Shown: one piece after another, positions 1 through 8,450 of the stretch | Layout: each line of letters begins with the position of its first letter | Numbering within the stretch: position 1 is the stretch's first letter | From: JABCZS01 sp041660525 | GTDB lineage: Bacteria; Pseudomonadota; Gammaproteobacteria; JABCZS01 | DNA: 64,000 bases | Direction of reading: 5' to 3' | NCBI GenBank assembly: GCA_041660525.1 | Contig: JBAZWD010000006.1 | Span: 1-64,000 of the forward strand | The notes under the pieces: generated by a model | Databases searched by the model: none | What the model was told of the DNA's origin: nothing | Seen by the model: only the letters and a program-made list of their open reading frames with translations | Translations under genes and position numbers: made by a program

Positions 1-48
1 ATTTTCACCAGTCTTTCTGCGGGCGAAATAGTTAGTCGCGTCGAATAG
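1..48 (+). CDS. possible 3' end of a CDS cut by the window edge
   Basis: Frame 1 is open from the first base and ends at TAG (46-48), giving about 15 residues ending GEIVSRVE. The stretch is too short to assign a family and could be a chance open frame. It is listed only because it reads in the same direction as the small genes that follow. Confidence 0.2.
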   Translation: MFTSLSAGEIVSRVE

Positions 49-64
49 AGTTTTACACAAGTCC

Positions 65-73
65 TGCTATACT
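65..73 (+). promoter_or_regulatory. candidate extended -10 promoter
   Basis: TGCTATACT matches an extended -10 element (TG, one base, TATACT), about 50 bases upstream of the ATG at 123. No convincing -35 box sits at the right distance, as is usual for extended -10 promoters. Function is inferred. Confidence 0.35.
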
Positions 74-122
74 TCTTCATTAATTGTATTTTTTTAACAA
101 CTTGAATATATGGAGATATCAA

Positions 123-329
123 ATGAAAACTTTTGTAACTTTAGTCCTCGGTATTATCATTGGTGCAGGCGGCATGTGGTTTATGCAAAAATCTAGCGAA
201 AAAACTTTACAAGTTGATGAAGTTATTGAAACTTATAGCGCGCCTACAATGGGTGATAACCAAGGTCAACCCGTTATGCCAGCACAAGCACCTGCTCACA
301 CAGATGCTACTACTCAAGGCAGCCACTAA
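123..329 (+). CDS. small single-pass membrane protein, unknown
   Basis: This 68-residue protein has one N-terminal hydrophobic helix (about residues 4-20) containing a glycine-rich GIIIGAGG patch that could support helix packing. A polar Gln/Pro/Ala-rich tail follows. The ATG at 123 is chosen over the longer frame because a GGAG ribosome-binding site lies just upstream and the hydrophobic segment begins immediately. The next gene is another small protein of the same design, so the two may be co-transcribed. No family was recognised. Confidence 0.6.
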   Translation: MKTFVTLVLGIIIGAGGMWFMQKSSEKTLQVDEVIETYSAPTMGDNQGQPVMPAQAPAHTDATTQGSH

Positions 330-343
330 GCCTTATGCTCTAA

Positions 344-366
344 ACGCCCTAGTTTAACTGGGGCGT
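344..366 (+). other. intergenic hairpin between two small genes
   Basis: ACGCCC (344-349) pairs with GGGCGT (361-366), and AGTT/AACT extends the stem inside around single-base mismatches. There is no T-run after it, so it is not a typical terminator. It could stabilise the upstream message or attenuate the downstream gene. Confidence 0.45.
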
Positions 367-396
367 ATGGAGAGTAACTCACACAGGAGCACAATC

Positions 397-585
397 ATGA
401 AAGGAAGTTTACTTTTTATTCTAGGTGCGGCGGTTGGTCTTATTGGTTATTTAATGGCTGACTCACCCCTTGATCCATTCCACAAACAGATAGAAACTAA
501 AGAATGCAGCTCTTATTTTGCTAAGCAATTAAATATCACGGAAGAAGAAGTTTTGAAACGTTTACAACAAGTCAATCCTTCTTAA
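397..585 (+). CDS. small N-terminally anchored protein, unknown
   Basis: This 62-residue protein has one N-terminal hydrophobic segment (about residues 4-20, LFILGAAVGLIGYLM) followed by a charged, probably helical domain ending EEEVLKRLQQ. The start at 397 has an AGGAG site about 8 bases upstream, which rules out the longer frame from 367. Its 3' end overlaps the convergent der gene by 14 bases. It pairs with the similar gene just upstream; no family was recognised. Confidence 0.6.
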   Translation: MKGSLLFILGAAVGLIGYLMADSPLDPFHKQIETKECSSYFAKQLNITEEEVLKRLQQVNPS

Positions 586-1960
586 AAATCCGTTTTGCAC
601 GTTCTCTTTTTTTCATTTGTCTGGGTGTAAGTAGATTTCTACGCCCAGCAAATGGATTCTCACCTGATTTAAATACCAACTTTATCGGCGTACCGACCAG
701 TTTTAAATATTTCCGAAAGGTATTAACTAAATAGCGTTGGTAAGAAACGGGGACATGATCCACCTGATTACCATGAATCACAATAACGGGAGGACTATGA
801 CCACCGGCATGAGCGTAACGTAATTTAATGCGTCGTCCTGATACTAAAGGCGGCGCATGTTGCGCAATCGCTTTTTCAAGCAAACTGGTTAACAAAGAAG
901 TAGGCAATTCTTTAGTGGCCGATTGATAGGCTTCATTTACAGCAGGAAATAGATTACCCACATTGGTACCGTGCGTAGCAGAAATAAAAAATATTTTTGC
1001 AAAATCAACAAAATTTAATTTGCGCTCAAGCTTGGTTTTAATTTGTGCGCGTTCATAATCATCTAGGCCATCCCATTTATTCACGGCAATCACAATTGAG
1101 CGTCCGGCTTCTAGAATATAAGCCAACAAATGCAAATCTTGATCCGTTAAATTTTCATGACTATCAATTAATAAAATACACACGTCAGCAACATCGATGG
1201 CTTGCAAGGTTTTAATCACCGATATTTTTTCTATGTCTTGATGAATGCGACCGCGGCGACGTACCCCAGCAGTATCAATTAATGTGTAATAAACACCCAT
1301 ACGCTCGAGCGGAATAAAAATACTATCACGTGTAGTTCCCGGCTCATCATAAGCAATCACGCGCTCAAAACCCAACATGCGATTTACTAAAGTAGATTTA
1401 CCGACATTCGGTCGACCTACAATTGCAATTTTAATACCTTCAGGGATATCGATTTGTTCAGGTTCATGTTCTGGTAATAAACTTAATACTTCTTCTTGCA
1501 GCGCACTGATGCCTGTACCATGACTGGCGGCAATAGGCGTTACATAGGAAAATCCTAAAGCATGAAAATCAGCGACGACGGAATTAACTTCTAAGCCATC
1601 GACTTTATTCACAACTAAAATTGGAGTTTTATTAATTTGACGTAAATAACGTGCGATGTATTGATCTGCGGGTGTTAATCCTAAACGCGCATCGACGACA
1701 AATAATACAACTTGCGCTTCATCAATAGCTTGTTCAACTTGACGCACAACTTGTGTAGCTACGCCCACTTCATCACCAGTAAAACCACCAGTATCAATTA
1801 ATAATACCGCTTGATCATTAAAAGTAGCATGGCCATAATGCCGATCCCGCGTAACACCGGAAAAATCTGCAACGATGGCATGACGTGCTGCCGTTAAACG
1901 ATTAAATAATGTGGATTTACCCACATTCGGTTGTCCGACAATAGCAATAACTGGAATCAT
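572..1960 (-). CDS. der: ribosome-associated GTPase Der (EngA)
   Basis: The 462-residue length is typical of Der, an essential GTPase for 50S subunit maturation. Two tandem G domains are visible, each with a GQPNVGKS/GRPNVGKS P-loop (near residues 9 and 182), a DTGG/DTAG switch II and an NKVD/NKWD base-recognition motif. A C-terminal KH-like domain ends in basic residues. Its start overlaps the end of bamB by 4 bases, so it closes the hisS-yfgM-bamB-der operon, a standard gammaproteobacterial order. Confidence 0.97.
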   Translation of the reverse strand: MIPVIAIVGQPNVGKSTLFNRLTAARHAIVADFSGVTRDRHYGHATFNDQAVLLIDTGGFTGDEVGVATQVVRQVEQAIDEAQVVLFVVDARLGLTPADQYIARYLRQINKTPILVVNKVDGLEVNSVVADFHALGFSYVTPIAASHGTGISALQEEVLSLLPEHEPEQIDIPEGIKIAIVGRPNVGKSTLVNRMLGFERVIAYDEPGTTRDSIFIPLERMGVYYTLIDTAGVRRRGRIHQDIEKISVIKTLQAIDVADVCILLIDSHENLTDQDLHLLAYILEAGRSIVIAVNKWDGLDDYERAQIKTKLERKLNFVDFAKIFFISATHGTNVGNLFPAVNEAYQSATKELPTSLLTSLLEKAIAQHAPPLVSGRRIKLRYAHAGGHSPPVIVIHGNQVDHVPVSYQRYLVNTFRKYLKLVGTPIKLVFKSGENPFAGRRNLLTPRQMKKRERAKRIFKKD

Positions 1961-3126
1961 AATTTACGCACAGGGGTTAAACGTGTCAAATCGCCACTAC
2001 TACTTAAGATAAAAATCTCATTACCTATCGTCACCACAGGCGTATGTATAGGCGCGCCACCTACTTGGGTGCGACCTAATAATTGTCCGTTGTCCGCTTG
2101 GATCATATGCACATAACCTTCATAATCACCCACAACAATCATATTGTGGAATACAGCAGGTGCCGTTACTTCGCGGAATAATAAATCCGGTTGTTTCCAA
2201 AGCGTATCGCCTGTATCGCGATCAAGTGCCCAAATAACACTTTCATCGTCAGTAATAAATACCGCTTCATCATTCACAGTTAAACCTGCATAGGATGAAA
2301 ATTCTTTTTCCCACAATAAACGTTGTGAACGTGTATCAATAGCCACCACACGTCCTTGATAATTAACCGCATAAAGTATGTCATTTTTTATGGCCATGCG
2401 ACCATTAACATCCACAACGCGATCAATTTCGGAACGACCACGCGGATAACTTACCGCTTGCTGCCATAACAATTGCCCGGTTTTTAAATCCAGAGCAGAA
2501 ACGAAACCATTTGCAAAACCAACATAAACTTTTCCGTCATCAATAATAACGGGCGCACTACCGCGTAATTGTAATAAAGGCGCAGTATGTTTATAGCTCC
2601 AAATGATTTCGCCGTTTTGTGCTTTCAAACCATAAACACGACTATCTTCCGTTAATACCACTACGGTGTTTTCTGCGCTTTGTGGAGCGGATAAAATATC
2701 ACTGCTTAAACGTGTGCGCCATAATTCTTCACCTTCACTTTGCGAAAGTGCAACGACTTCACCTTTTTGCGTTCCGACTAAAACAATACCTGAGCCTGCG
2801 CCAATACCACCGGTTACATCAATATCATCAGGTCGCTCACGCCATAAACGCTGCGCATCATCATCCCAAGCAATAGCGCTAATACGACCTTTATAATCCG
2901 TGGTAAAACTTAACACTTGATCGTCATATCTTTCAAAGGCAGGTTCTAAACGCAAATACATATCACCATCACCACTGCCTACATCCATGGAGTCACGATC
3001 CTGCCAAGCAATCACTTCAGGATATGTCGTCAATTCTTCTGGCGGGTTTTGCACAGTTTTTGACTTGTTACAGGCACTGAGCATAAAAATGCTCAGTGAC
3101 AAAATTACAATGGAACGCTGCATCAT
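1957..3126 (-). CDS. bamB: outer-membrane assembly lipoprotein BamB
   Basis: This 389-residue protein has a lipoprotein signal peptide with lipobox LSAC (Cys19), followed by repeated PQQ-like blades such as GEELWRT, GEIIWSY, GQLLWQQ and GDTLWKQ that form an eight-bladed propeller. BamB is a lipoprotein of the BAM complex that inserts beta-barrel proteins into the outer membrane. The gene overlaps yfgM upstream and der downstream by 4 bases each, indicating translational coupling. Confidence 0.95.
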   Translation of the reverse strand: MMQRSIVILSLSIFMLSACNKSKTVQNPPEELTTYPEVIAWQDRDSMDVGSGDGDMYLRLEPAFERYDDQVLSFTTDYKGRISAIAWDDDAQRLWRERPDDIDVTGGIGAGSGIVLVGTQKGEVVALSQSEGEELWRTRLSSDILSAPQSAENTVVVLTEDSRVYGLKAQNGEIIWSYKHTAPLLQLRGSAPVIIDDGKVYVGFANGFVSALDLKTGQLLWQQAVSYPRGRSEIDRVVDVNGRMAIKNDILYAVNYQGRVVAIDTRSQRLLWEKEFSSYAGLTVNDEAVFITDDESVIWALDRDTGDTLWKQPDLLFREVTAPAVFHNMIVVGDYEGYVHMIQADNGQLLGRTQVGGAPIHTPVVTIGNEIFILSSSGDLTRLTPVRKL

Positions 3127-3749
3127 AGAGGTAGCGCATCCAATTTAAATTGTAATAAATGTGTTTCTAATCCTACTTTGACATAACCTTCTGCCGCTTG
3201 CGTATAAGCAGTTCTAGCATCCGGATAATTTTTGAGTGCAAAATAAGCGTCGCCTTTAATTTCATCATGCAAAGGTTGATATTCACCGGCAGCAATACCT
3301 TCGAGTAATTTCAAAGCAGCTTGTGGATCATTTTGTGCAATTTTCACTTGTGCAAGACGTGCACGTGCAATATCTTTTGCAAACGCTGAACCTTTATCCA
3401 CTATCCAAGATAATTGTGTATCGGCTTGCGCTAAATCATTTTTATTGACTGCATCATGTGCAAGCATTAAGGCAACTGTATTGGCATAAGGTGTATGCGA
3501 ATAATCTTTTTGTAATTGTTGCGCTAAAGAAGCGGTTAATTCAGTATTACCTTCTTCGTGTGCGCCAAAAAATTCTGTAAATAAAATGCTGGCTGCTTCT
3601 GTGGTTTTAAGTTGTTTATGGGCGTAATATTTATACCCAGCAAATCCAACTGCTAATACAATCACTAGCGTTAAAAACCAAGAACGGTTTTTCTGCCACC
3701 AAGCTTTTAACATGATTACGTTTTCATCATCCGTTGCGATCGCGTTCAC
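3123..3749 (-). CDS. yfgM: YfgM-like TPR-fold inner-membrane protein
   Basis: This 208-residue protein has a short cytoplasmic N-terminus, one membrane helix (about residues 24-41) and a periplasmic TPR-like domain with repeated Ala/Leu helices. YfgM is an ancillary SecYEG/chaperone-network protein in enterics. The start is a GTG preceded by GGAGG at 5 bases, so the frame overlaps hisS by 23 bases. Its place between hisS and bamB is the conserved one. Confidence 0.88.
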   Translation of the reverse strand: MNAIATDDENVIMLKAWWQKNRSWFLTLVIVLAVGFAGYKYYAHKQLKTTEAASILFTEFFGAHEEGNTELTASLAQQLQKDYSHTPYANTVALMLAHDAVNKNDLAQADTQLSWIVDKGSAFAKDIARARLAQVKIAQNDPQAALKLLEGIAAGEYQPLHDEIKGDAYFALKNYPDARTAYTQAAEGYVKVGLETHLLQFKLDALPL

Positions 3750-5010
3750 AAATGCCTCCTAAAAAATTAATCAACTCATCCCAAGAAAATTTTGCACTAA
3801 AATCACCACGCAAATCTTTAACTGCGATCACATTTGCTTGCATTTCATCGTCACCCAAAATCAAAGCAAATTGAGCACCGCTTTTATCTGCTCGTTTAAA
3901 TTGGCTTTTTGCGCTGCCTGAACCTGTATTCGTTAATAAGCGCAAAGATGGCAAACGATCGCGTAAGCGTTCCGCCATAACCAAAGCTGATTGTACTGTA
4001 CTTTCACCCAATAATACAAAATATGCATGGGGTGCTAATGGCGTTTGTGGTTTTTGCACTAAATGAACTAAATCAATTAAGCGTTCTAACCCGAGTGCAA
4101 AACCTATGGCAGGCGTAGCTTCGCCGCCCAATTGTTCTACTAAACCATCATAACGACCACCCGCACAAATCGTACCTTGTGCGCCTAAATCGTGCGTCAT
4201 CCATTCAAACACAGTTTTAGTATAATAATCTAAACCGCGCACCAAACGTGGATTTACTTTATAAGTAATACCCATCTCATCTAACATGGCTTGTAATTGT
4301 TTAAAATGCAGCGCAGATTCTTCATCTAAATAATCCAGTAACGCGGGCGCAGCATCGAGCATAGTCCGCATTGCTGGATTTTTGCTGTCTAAAATGCGTA
4401 AAGGATTGGTGACTAAACGTCGTTGACTGTCCTCATCTAAAACATCTGCATGTTGTTTAAAATAAGTCACTAAAGCTTCACGATGCGCAGCACGCGCACT
4501 GGATGTGCCTAATGAATTAATTTCTAAGTAAACGCGATCGCGCACGCCCAATATTTCCCATAAACGCGCCGTGAGCGCAATAATTTCTGCGTCAATATCA
4601 GGACCGGGCATACCAAAAGCTTCTAAGCCAAATTGATGAAATTGCCGTAGGCGTCCTTTTTGTGGACGTTCATAACGAAACATGGGGCCCATATACCAAA
4701 GACGTTGGCTTTGTTTGAATAATATGCCTTGCTCGAGCGCAGCGCGCACACAACCTACCGTACCTTCGGGGCGTAATGTCACAGATTCATCACTACGATC
4801 AGAAAATGTATACATTTCTTTGGTGACAATATCAGATTCTTCACCCACGGTGCGCTTAAATAAAGCGGTCATTTCCAGGACAGGAAAACGAATTTCTTGA
4901 TAACCATAGGCTGCCGTTAACCGGCGCACTATATTTTCAATATACTGCCAGTCACCGATTTGGGCAGGCATAATATCATGCATACCGCGTATGGCTTGGA
5001 TTTGGATCAT
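3727..5010 (-). CDS. hisS: histidyl-tRNA synthetase
   Basis: This 427-residue class II synthetase charges tRNA-His. Motif 2 is visible around FRYERPQKGRLRQFHQFG, the histidine-specific LVRGLDYYTKTVFEW signature near residue 260, and motif 3 as GFALGLERL. The C-terminal anticodon-binding domain is complete. It is the promoter-proximal gene of the yfgM-bamB-der run. Confidence 0.97.
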   Translation of the reverse strand: MIQIQAIRGMHDIMPAQIGDWQYIENIVRRLTAAYGYQEIRFPVLEMTALFKRTVGEESDIVTKEMYTFSDRSDESVTLRPEGTVGCVRAALEQGILFKQSQRLWYMGPMFRYERPQKGRLRQFHQFGLEAFGMPGPDIDAEIIALTARLWEILGVRDRVYLEINSLGTSSARAAHREALVTYFKQHADVLDEDSQRRLVTNPLRILDSKNPAMRTMLDAAPALLDYLDEESALHFKQLQAMLDEMGITYKVNPRLVRGLDYYTKTVFEWMTHDLGAQGTICAGGRYDGLVEQLGGEATPAIGFALGLERLIDLVHLVQKPQTPLAPHAYFVLLGESTVQSALVMAERLRDRLPSLRLLTNTGSGSAKSQFKRADKSGAQFALILGDDEMQANVIAVKDLRGDFSAKFSWDELINFLGGICERDRNG

Positions 5011-5049
5011 AGGAAGGATTCTACCACGATTTTGTCTGCAAATAAGGAT

Positions 5050-5595
5050 TTAAATGGCGTTTTGTTCTAACAAATAACTTAATTTGATAAAGATGTCTTG
5101 TTTGCTTGCATCTTGCGCAACGGCTAAATGAGCATATCGCTGCGCCGCCTCTGTATCGTTCATTTTTGCACTGCAAAGCGCCGCATTTTCATAAGCACTA
5201 GCCGTTTGATTATAATAAACGTCTTCTATAGCACGCTGAAAATAAACCATGGATTGCTCATAATGCCCATGACTGCATAAAAATGCCCCGTAATTATTAT
5301 TCACTTGCCCAGATTTGGGCATCATTTTTAAGGCTTCTTGGTAAGTTTTTTGTGCAAAATCCAGCTGACCAATATTTTCGTAATAATACGCAAGCGCTAA
5401 ATGCGCATCAATGAAATCTGGGGCTTGATCGGTTGCGCGCAATAGTTTTTCTTTGGCACGCGCAGTATCGCCCTTTTCCAAATAACCTAAACCCAGCTGC
5501 ACGTTATAACCTGCAGCTGTAGTATTTTCAGGCGTATGTTTGGTAGAGCAAGCGTTAAGCAATAACGCTGCGATAATGATTATTATTTTATTCAA
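5050..5595 (-). CDS. pilW: type IV pilus biogenesis/stability lipoprotein PilW
   Basis: A TTG start at 5595 is chosen because AGGA lies 9 bases upstream and the signal peptide begins at once, with lipobox LNAC (Cys16). Longer in-frame starts would run back through the palindromic repeat upstream. The mature part is built of TPR repeats (LGLGYLEKGD, LALAYYYENIG, NNYGAFLCSHGHYEQ). PilW/PilF is an outer-membrane lipoprotein needed for secretin assembly. The usual neighbour rlmN is absent between ndk and pilW. Confidence 0.85.
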   Translation of the reverse strand: MNKIIIIIAALLLNACSTKHTPENTTAAGYNVQLGLGYLEKGDTARAKEKLLRATDQAPDFIDAHLALAYYYENIGQLDFAQKTYQEALKMMPKSGQVNNNYGAFLCSHGHYEQSMVYFQRAIEDVYYNQTASAYENAALCSAKMNDTEAAQRYAHLAVAQDASKQDIFIKLSYLLEQNAI

Positions 5596-5622
5596 AGTTA
5601 TTATTCCTGCACACAAAAAAAC

Positions 5623-5734
5623 ATCATCCGTAGGGGCGAAAAATCTTTCGCCCAAGATCTCTAAAGCCCATGTAGCTGATCGACAAGGCACATTAAAAAT
5701 CGCGGGCGAAAGATTTTTCGCCCCTACGGATGAT
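5623..5734. repeat. REP-like element: perfect 31-bp inverted repeat
   Basis: Arms 5623-5653 and 5704-5734 are perfect reverse complements, separated by 50 bases. Each arm is itself a hairpin built on GGGCGAAA and TTTCGCCC. The element fills the ndk-pilW gap and looks like a REP/BIME or small MITE. A transcript across it would form a large hairpin that could uncouple the two genes. Confidence 0.85.
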
Positions 5735-5741
5735 TTACAAT

Positions 5742-6170
5742 CTAGCTACGCGGACAAATCTCTTTTTGTGCAAAGAAAAATGCAATTTCTTGTGCCGCAG
5801 TATCTGCAGCATCAGAACCATGCACCGCATTTTCATCAATAGAAGATGCAAAATCCGCACGAATTGTACCAGGCGCTGCATCTTTAGGATTCGTTGCACC
5901 CATGATTTCACGGTGTTTTGCAACTGCATTTTCACCGGCTAAAACTTGTACCATTACCGGACCACGGCTCATGAATTCTACTAAATCTTTATAAAAAGGA
6001 CGCGCAGCATGTACCGCATAAAATTGCCCAGCTTGTTTAGGACTTAAATGCATCATTTTTGCTGCAATCACATGCAAACCATTGTCTTCAAAACGTTGAT
6101 AAATTTTACCGATATAATTTTTCTCAACCGCATCGGGTTTGATAATTGATAAAGTATATTCTAATGCCAT
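5742..6170 (-). CDS. ndk: nucleoside diphosphate kinase
   Basis: This 142-residue enzyme transfers the gamma-phosphate between NTPs and NDPs. Family signatures are the N-terminal TLSIIKPDAV, the central GPVMVQVL, GATNPKDAAPGTIR and the active-site NAVHGSD whose His is phosphorylated. The start codon overlaps the iscA stop by one base (TAATG), so the two are translationally coupled. Confidence 0.97.
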   Translation of the reverse strand: MALEYTLSIIKPDAVEKNYIGKIYQRFEDNGLHVIAAKMMHLSPKQAGQFYAVHAARPFYKDLVEFMSRGPVMVQVLAGENAVAKHREIMGATNPKDAAPGTIRADFASSIDENAVHGSDAADTAAQEIAFFFAQKEICPRS

Positions 6171-6508
6171 TACGCTGCTCCTTCTTTTAAATTAAAACTC
6201 TCACCACAACCACATGCATCAACTGCATTAGGATTATGGAAAACTAATTTACGATTCAAGCCAGAAACGGATAAATCAATTTCTGTGCCTTGTAAATAAT
6301 CCACACTGTCTTTGGGTACTATCACTTGAATGCCTTCACTTTGATAAACCGCATCTTGCGCACCAATTTCATCAGCGATGCCCATGACATAAGAATAACC
6401 CGAACAACCGGTATCTTTGACGGCTAATTTAAAGCCTATGCCAGATCCGCGTTTTTTAATAACGTTATCAATATGTTGCGCGGCAGCAGGTGTCATTGAA
6501 ATGCTCAT
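6170..6508 (-). CDS. iscA: IscA/ErpA-type Fe-S cluster carrier
   Basis: This HesB/IscA-family protein (about 112 residues) has the three conserved cysteines in GCSGY and the C-terminal CGCGESF motif that bind a [2Fe-2S] or [4Fe-4S] cluster. The ATG at 6508 has GAGG 6 bases upstream; the longer frame begins inside that ribosome-binding site. It lies between iscS and ndk. iscU, hscBA and fdx are not here. ErpA is an alternative name. Confidence 0.88.
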   Translation of the reverse strand: MSISMTPAAAQHIDNVIKKRGSGIGFKLAVKDTGCSGYSYVMGIADEIGAQDAVYQSEGIQVIVPKDSVDYLQGTEIDLSVSGLNRKLVFHNPNAVDACGCGESFNLKEGAA

Positions 6509-6536
6509 ACAAAACCTCAATTTTAGTTGACAACGA

Positions 6537-7673
6537 TTATACCATAACCTTATGAATTAATTGTCCGGTTTTAGCAATTTCCTCATCGGTCGTAAAGCGC
6601 CCAAGCGTAATGCGGAGTGTGCTTTGTGCTAATTGATCACCAACACCGATCGCTTTTAAAACATGGGATGGCGTCGGCTGCGCAGAAGTACATGCAGATC
6701 CCATAGATACAGCGATATCCGCTAATTTTTGCAATAATACTTCACCATCTATATTTTCAAAACTGATATTTAAATAATTAGCTGCGCAATGTGCAAAATC
6801 GGTATTTAAATAAATGTTGGGTAAATGTTTAATGTGATTCCATAATTCATCACGCAAATTTTTTATACGTTGCATATCTTCACACATTTCAATTTTGGCT
6901 AAACGTGCGGCTTCACCCATACCAACAATTTGATGTGTTGCTAATGTACCCGGACGTAAACCTTGTTGATGGCCACCGCCATACATTAACGGTTGTAAAC
7001 GTACACGCGGTTTTTTGCGCACATATAATGCGCCTATCCCTTTAGGACCATACATTTTATGTGCTGATAATGATAATAAATCGATTTGCATTTTTTCAAC
7101 ATCAATAGGCACTCGCCCTGCACTTTGCGCGGCGTCGACATGAAATAACGCTTGATGCTGTTTAACCAATCGCCCTATTTTTTCTAGATTTTGAATCACG
7201 CCAATTTCATTATTGACGTGCATGATAGATACCAATAAGGTTTTATCGTTTAGCAAGCTGTTTAATTCATCAAAATCAATTAAGCCATTTTTTTGCACAG
7301 ATAAAAAATCTATTTTGAAGCCTTGTTCGGCTAATGCATAACAAACATCGAGTACAGCTTTATGCTCGGTTTTTACGGTAATAATATGATTTTTTTTATG
7401 TTGATAAAAATGCGCTACACCTTGGATCGCTAAATTATTAGCTTCTGTTGCACCGCTCGTCCAAATAATTTCGCTCGCATCAGCATTAATTAATGCTGCC
7501 ACGTTATCAGCTGCTTCTTCAACTGCAGCAAGCGCCATTGCGCCATAAATATGCGTGGTAGATGATGGATTGCCAAAATTGCCATCTAGCGTTAAACACT
7601 GCGACATCATCGCAGCAACGCGGGGGTCAACTGGTGTTGTCGCTGCATAATCTAAGTAGATTGGTCGTTGCAT
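6537..7673 (-). CDS. iscS: cysteine desulfurase
   Basis: This 378-residue PLP enzyme takes sulfur from cysteine for Fe-S clusters and thio-modifications. It has the N-terminal YLDYAATTPVD, the PLP lysine in SLSAHKMYGPKG and the catalytic Cys loop GSACTSAQPTPSHVL. It is shorter than E. coli IscS (404), missing part of the C-terminal tail where IscU docks, so a NifS/IscS-like variant is possible. It overlaps trmJ by 22 bases. iscR is absent. Confidence 0.93.
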   Translation of the reverse strand: MQRPIYLDYAATTPVDPRVAAMMSQCLTLDGNFGNPSSTTHIYGAMALAAVEEAADNVAALINADASEIIWTSGATEANNLAIQGVAHFYQHKKNHIITVKTEHKAVLDVCYALAEQGFKIDFLSVQKNGLIDFDELNSLLNDKTLLVSIMHVNNEIGVIQNLEKIGRLVKQHQALFHVDAAQSAGRVPIDVEKMQIDLLSLSAHKMYGPKGIGALYVRKKPRVRLQPLMYGGGHQQGLRPGTLATHQIVGMGEAARLAKIEMCEDMQRIKNLRDELWNHIKHLPNIYLNTDFAHCAANYLNISFENIDGEVLLQKLADIAVSMGSACTSAQPTPSHVLKAIGVGDQLAQSTLRITLGRFTTDEEIAKTGQLIHKVMV

Positions 7674-8365
7674 ATTTTTTTAAATACACCTCGTAGTAAA
7701 TTAATATCATCTTCATCCAATTGCGCACGATTAAAAATACGTTTTAATTTCGGCATTAAATCAGGTGATGAAGTCGGTTTGCGAAAATGAATAGCATCTA
7801 ATAATTTATCTAAATGTAAAAAAAAGCTTTGCATTTGCGCATCATTAGCTAATAACCGTGATTCTTGCTCTGTAGGATCTAATAATGCCCCATAAATTTC
7901 ATAACAAATCACTTGCACCGCCATCGCTAAATTTAATGAACTGTACTCAGGATTTGCCGGGATTGCGACTTGATAATGGCAGCGTTGCAAATCTTCATTG
8001 GATAAACCCGTACGCTCGGGGCCAAATAAAATACCCACCATTTGCTGGCTAGATTCACTCGCCACCTTTTGCGCACATTCTTTAGGTGATAATTGCGGCC
8101 AAGGTAAATGCCGATTTTGCGCGCTTGTACCAATAATAATCCCACAATCGGCAAGCGCCTCATCTAATGTTTCAACAATCAAAGCTTTTTCTAAAATATG
8201 CTCTGACCCGGCCGCACGACTTACCGCAATAGGATCCGGGAAGGACTTCGGTGAAACTAAACATAGGCAGTCCAATCCCATAGTCCACATCGCCCGAGCA
8301 GTTGCACCAATATTGCCAGGATGGGAGGTTTGATGAAGAATGATACGGATGTTGTTTTGTGTCAT
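7652..8365 (-). CDS. trmJ: tRNA (cytidine/uridine-2'-O)-methyltransferase TrmJ
   Basis: This 237-residue SPOUT-class methyltransferase modifies position 32 of tRNAs. The SAM-binding knot is visible in LHQTSHPGNIGATARAMW, FGPERTGLSNEDL and IPANPEYSSLNLAMAVQ. It is divergent from suhB, a frequent gammaproteobacterial arrangement, and starts the leftward trmJ-iscS-iscA-ndk series. Confidence 0.95.
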   Translation of the reverse strand: MTQNNIRIILHQTSHPGNIGATARAMWTMGLDCLCLVSPKSFPDPIAVSRAAGSEHILEKALIVETLDEALADCGIIIGTSAQNRHLPWPQLSPKECAQKVASESSQQMVGILFGPERTGLSNEDLQRCHYQVAIPANPEYSSLNLAMAVQVICYEIYGALLDPTEQESRLLANDAQMQSFFLHLDKLLDAIHFRKPTSSPDLMPKLKRIFNRAQLDEDDINLLRGVFKKICNDQST

Positions 8366-8399
8366 GAGGGGTATTTTAACCTAAATTATATGCCTTTAG

Positions 8400-8414
8400 G
8401 ACATTTAAAATGTC
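8400..8414. promoter_or_regulatory. palindrome in the trmJ-suhB divergent promoter region
   Basis: GACATTT-A-AAATGTC is a perfect 7+7 inverted repeat in the 85-base gap between the divergent trmJ and suhB starts. A TATCAT box (8422-8427) could serve suhB. It is a possible operator, with no regulator known. Confidence 0.35.
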
Positions 8415-8450
8415 TTTATGGTATCATGTGTGTCTTTTAGGAAAACCCTT

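Noticed and set aside
5596..5691. Upstream extension of pilW to a start at 5691
   Set aside because: The extension translates the palindromic repeat and pushes the signal peptide inward. The TTG at 5595 has AGGA at a good distance and puts the lipobox where it belongs.
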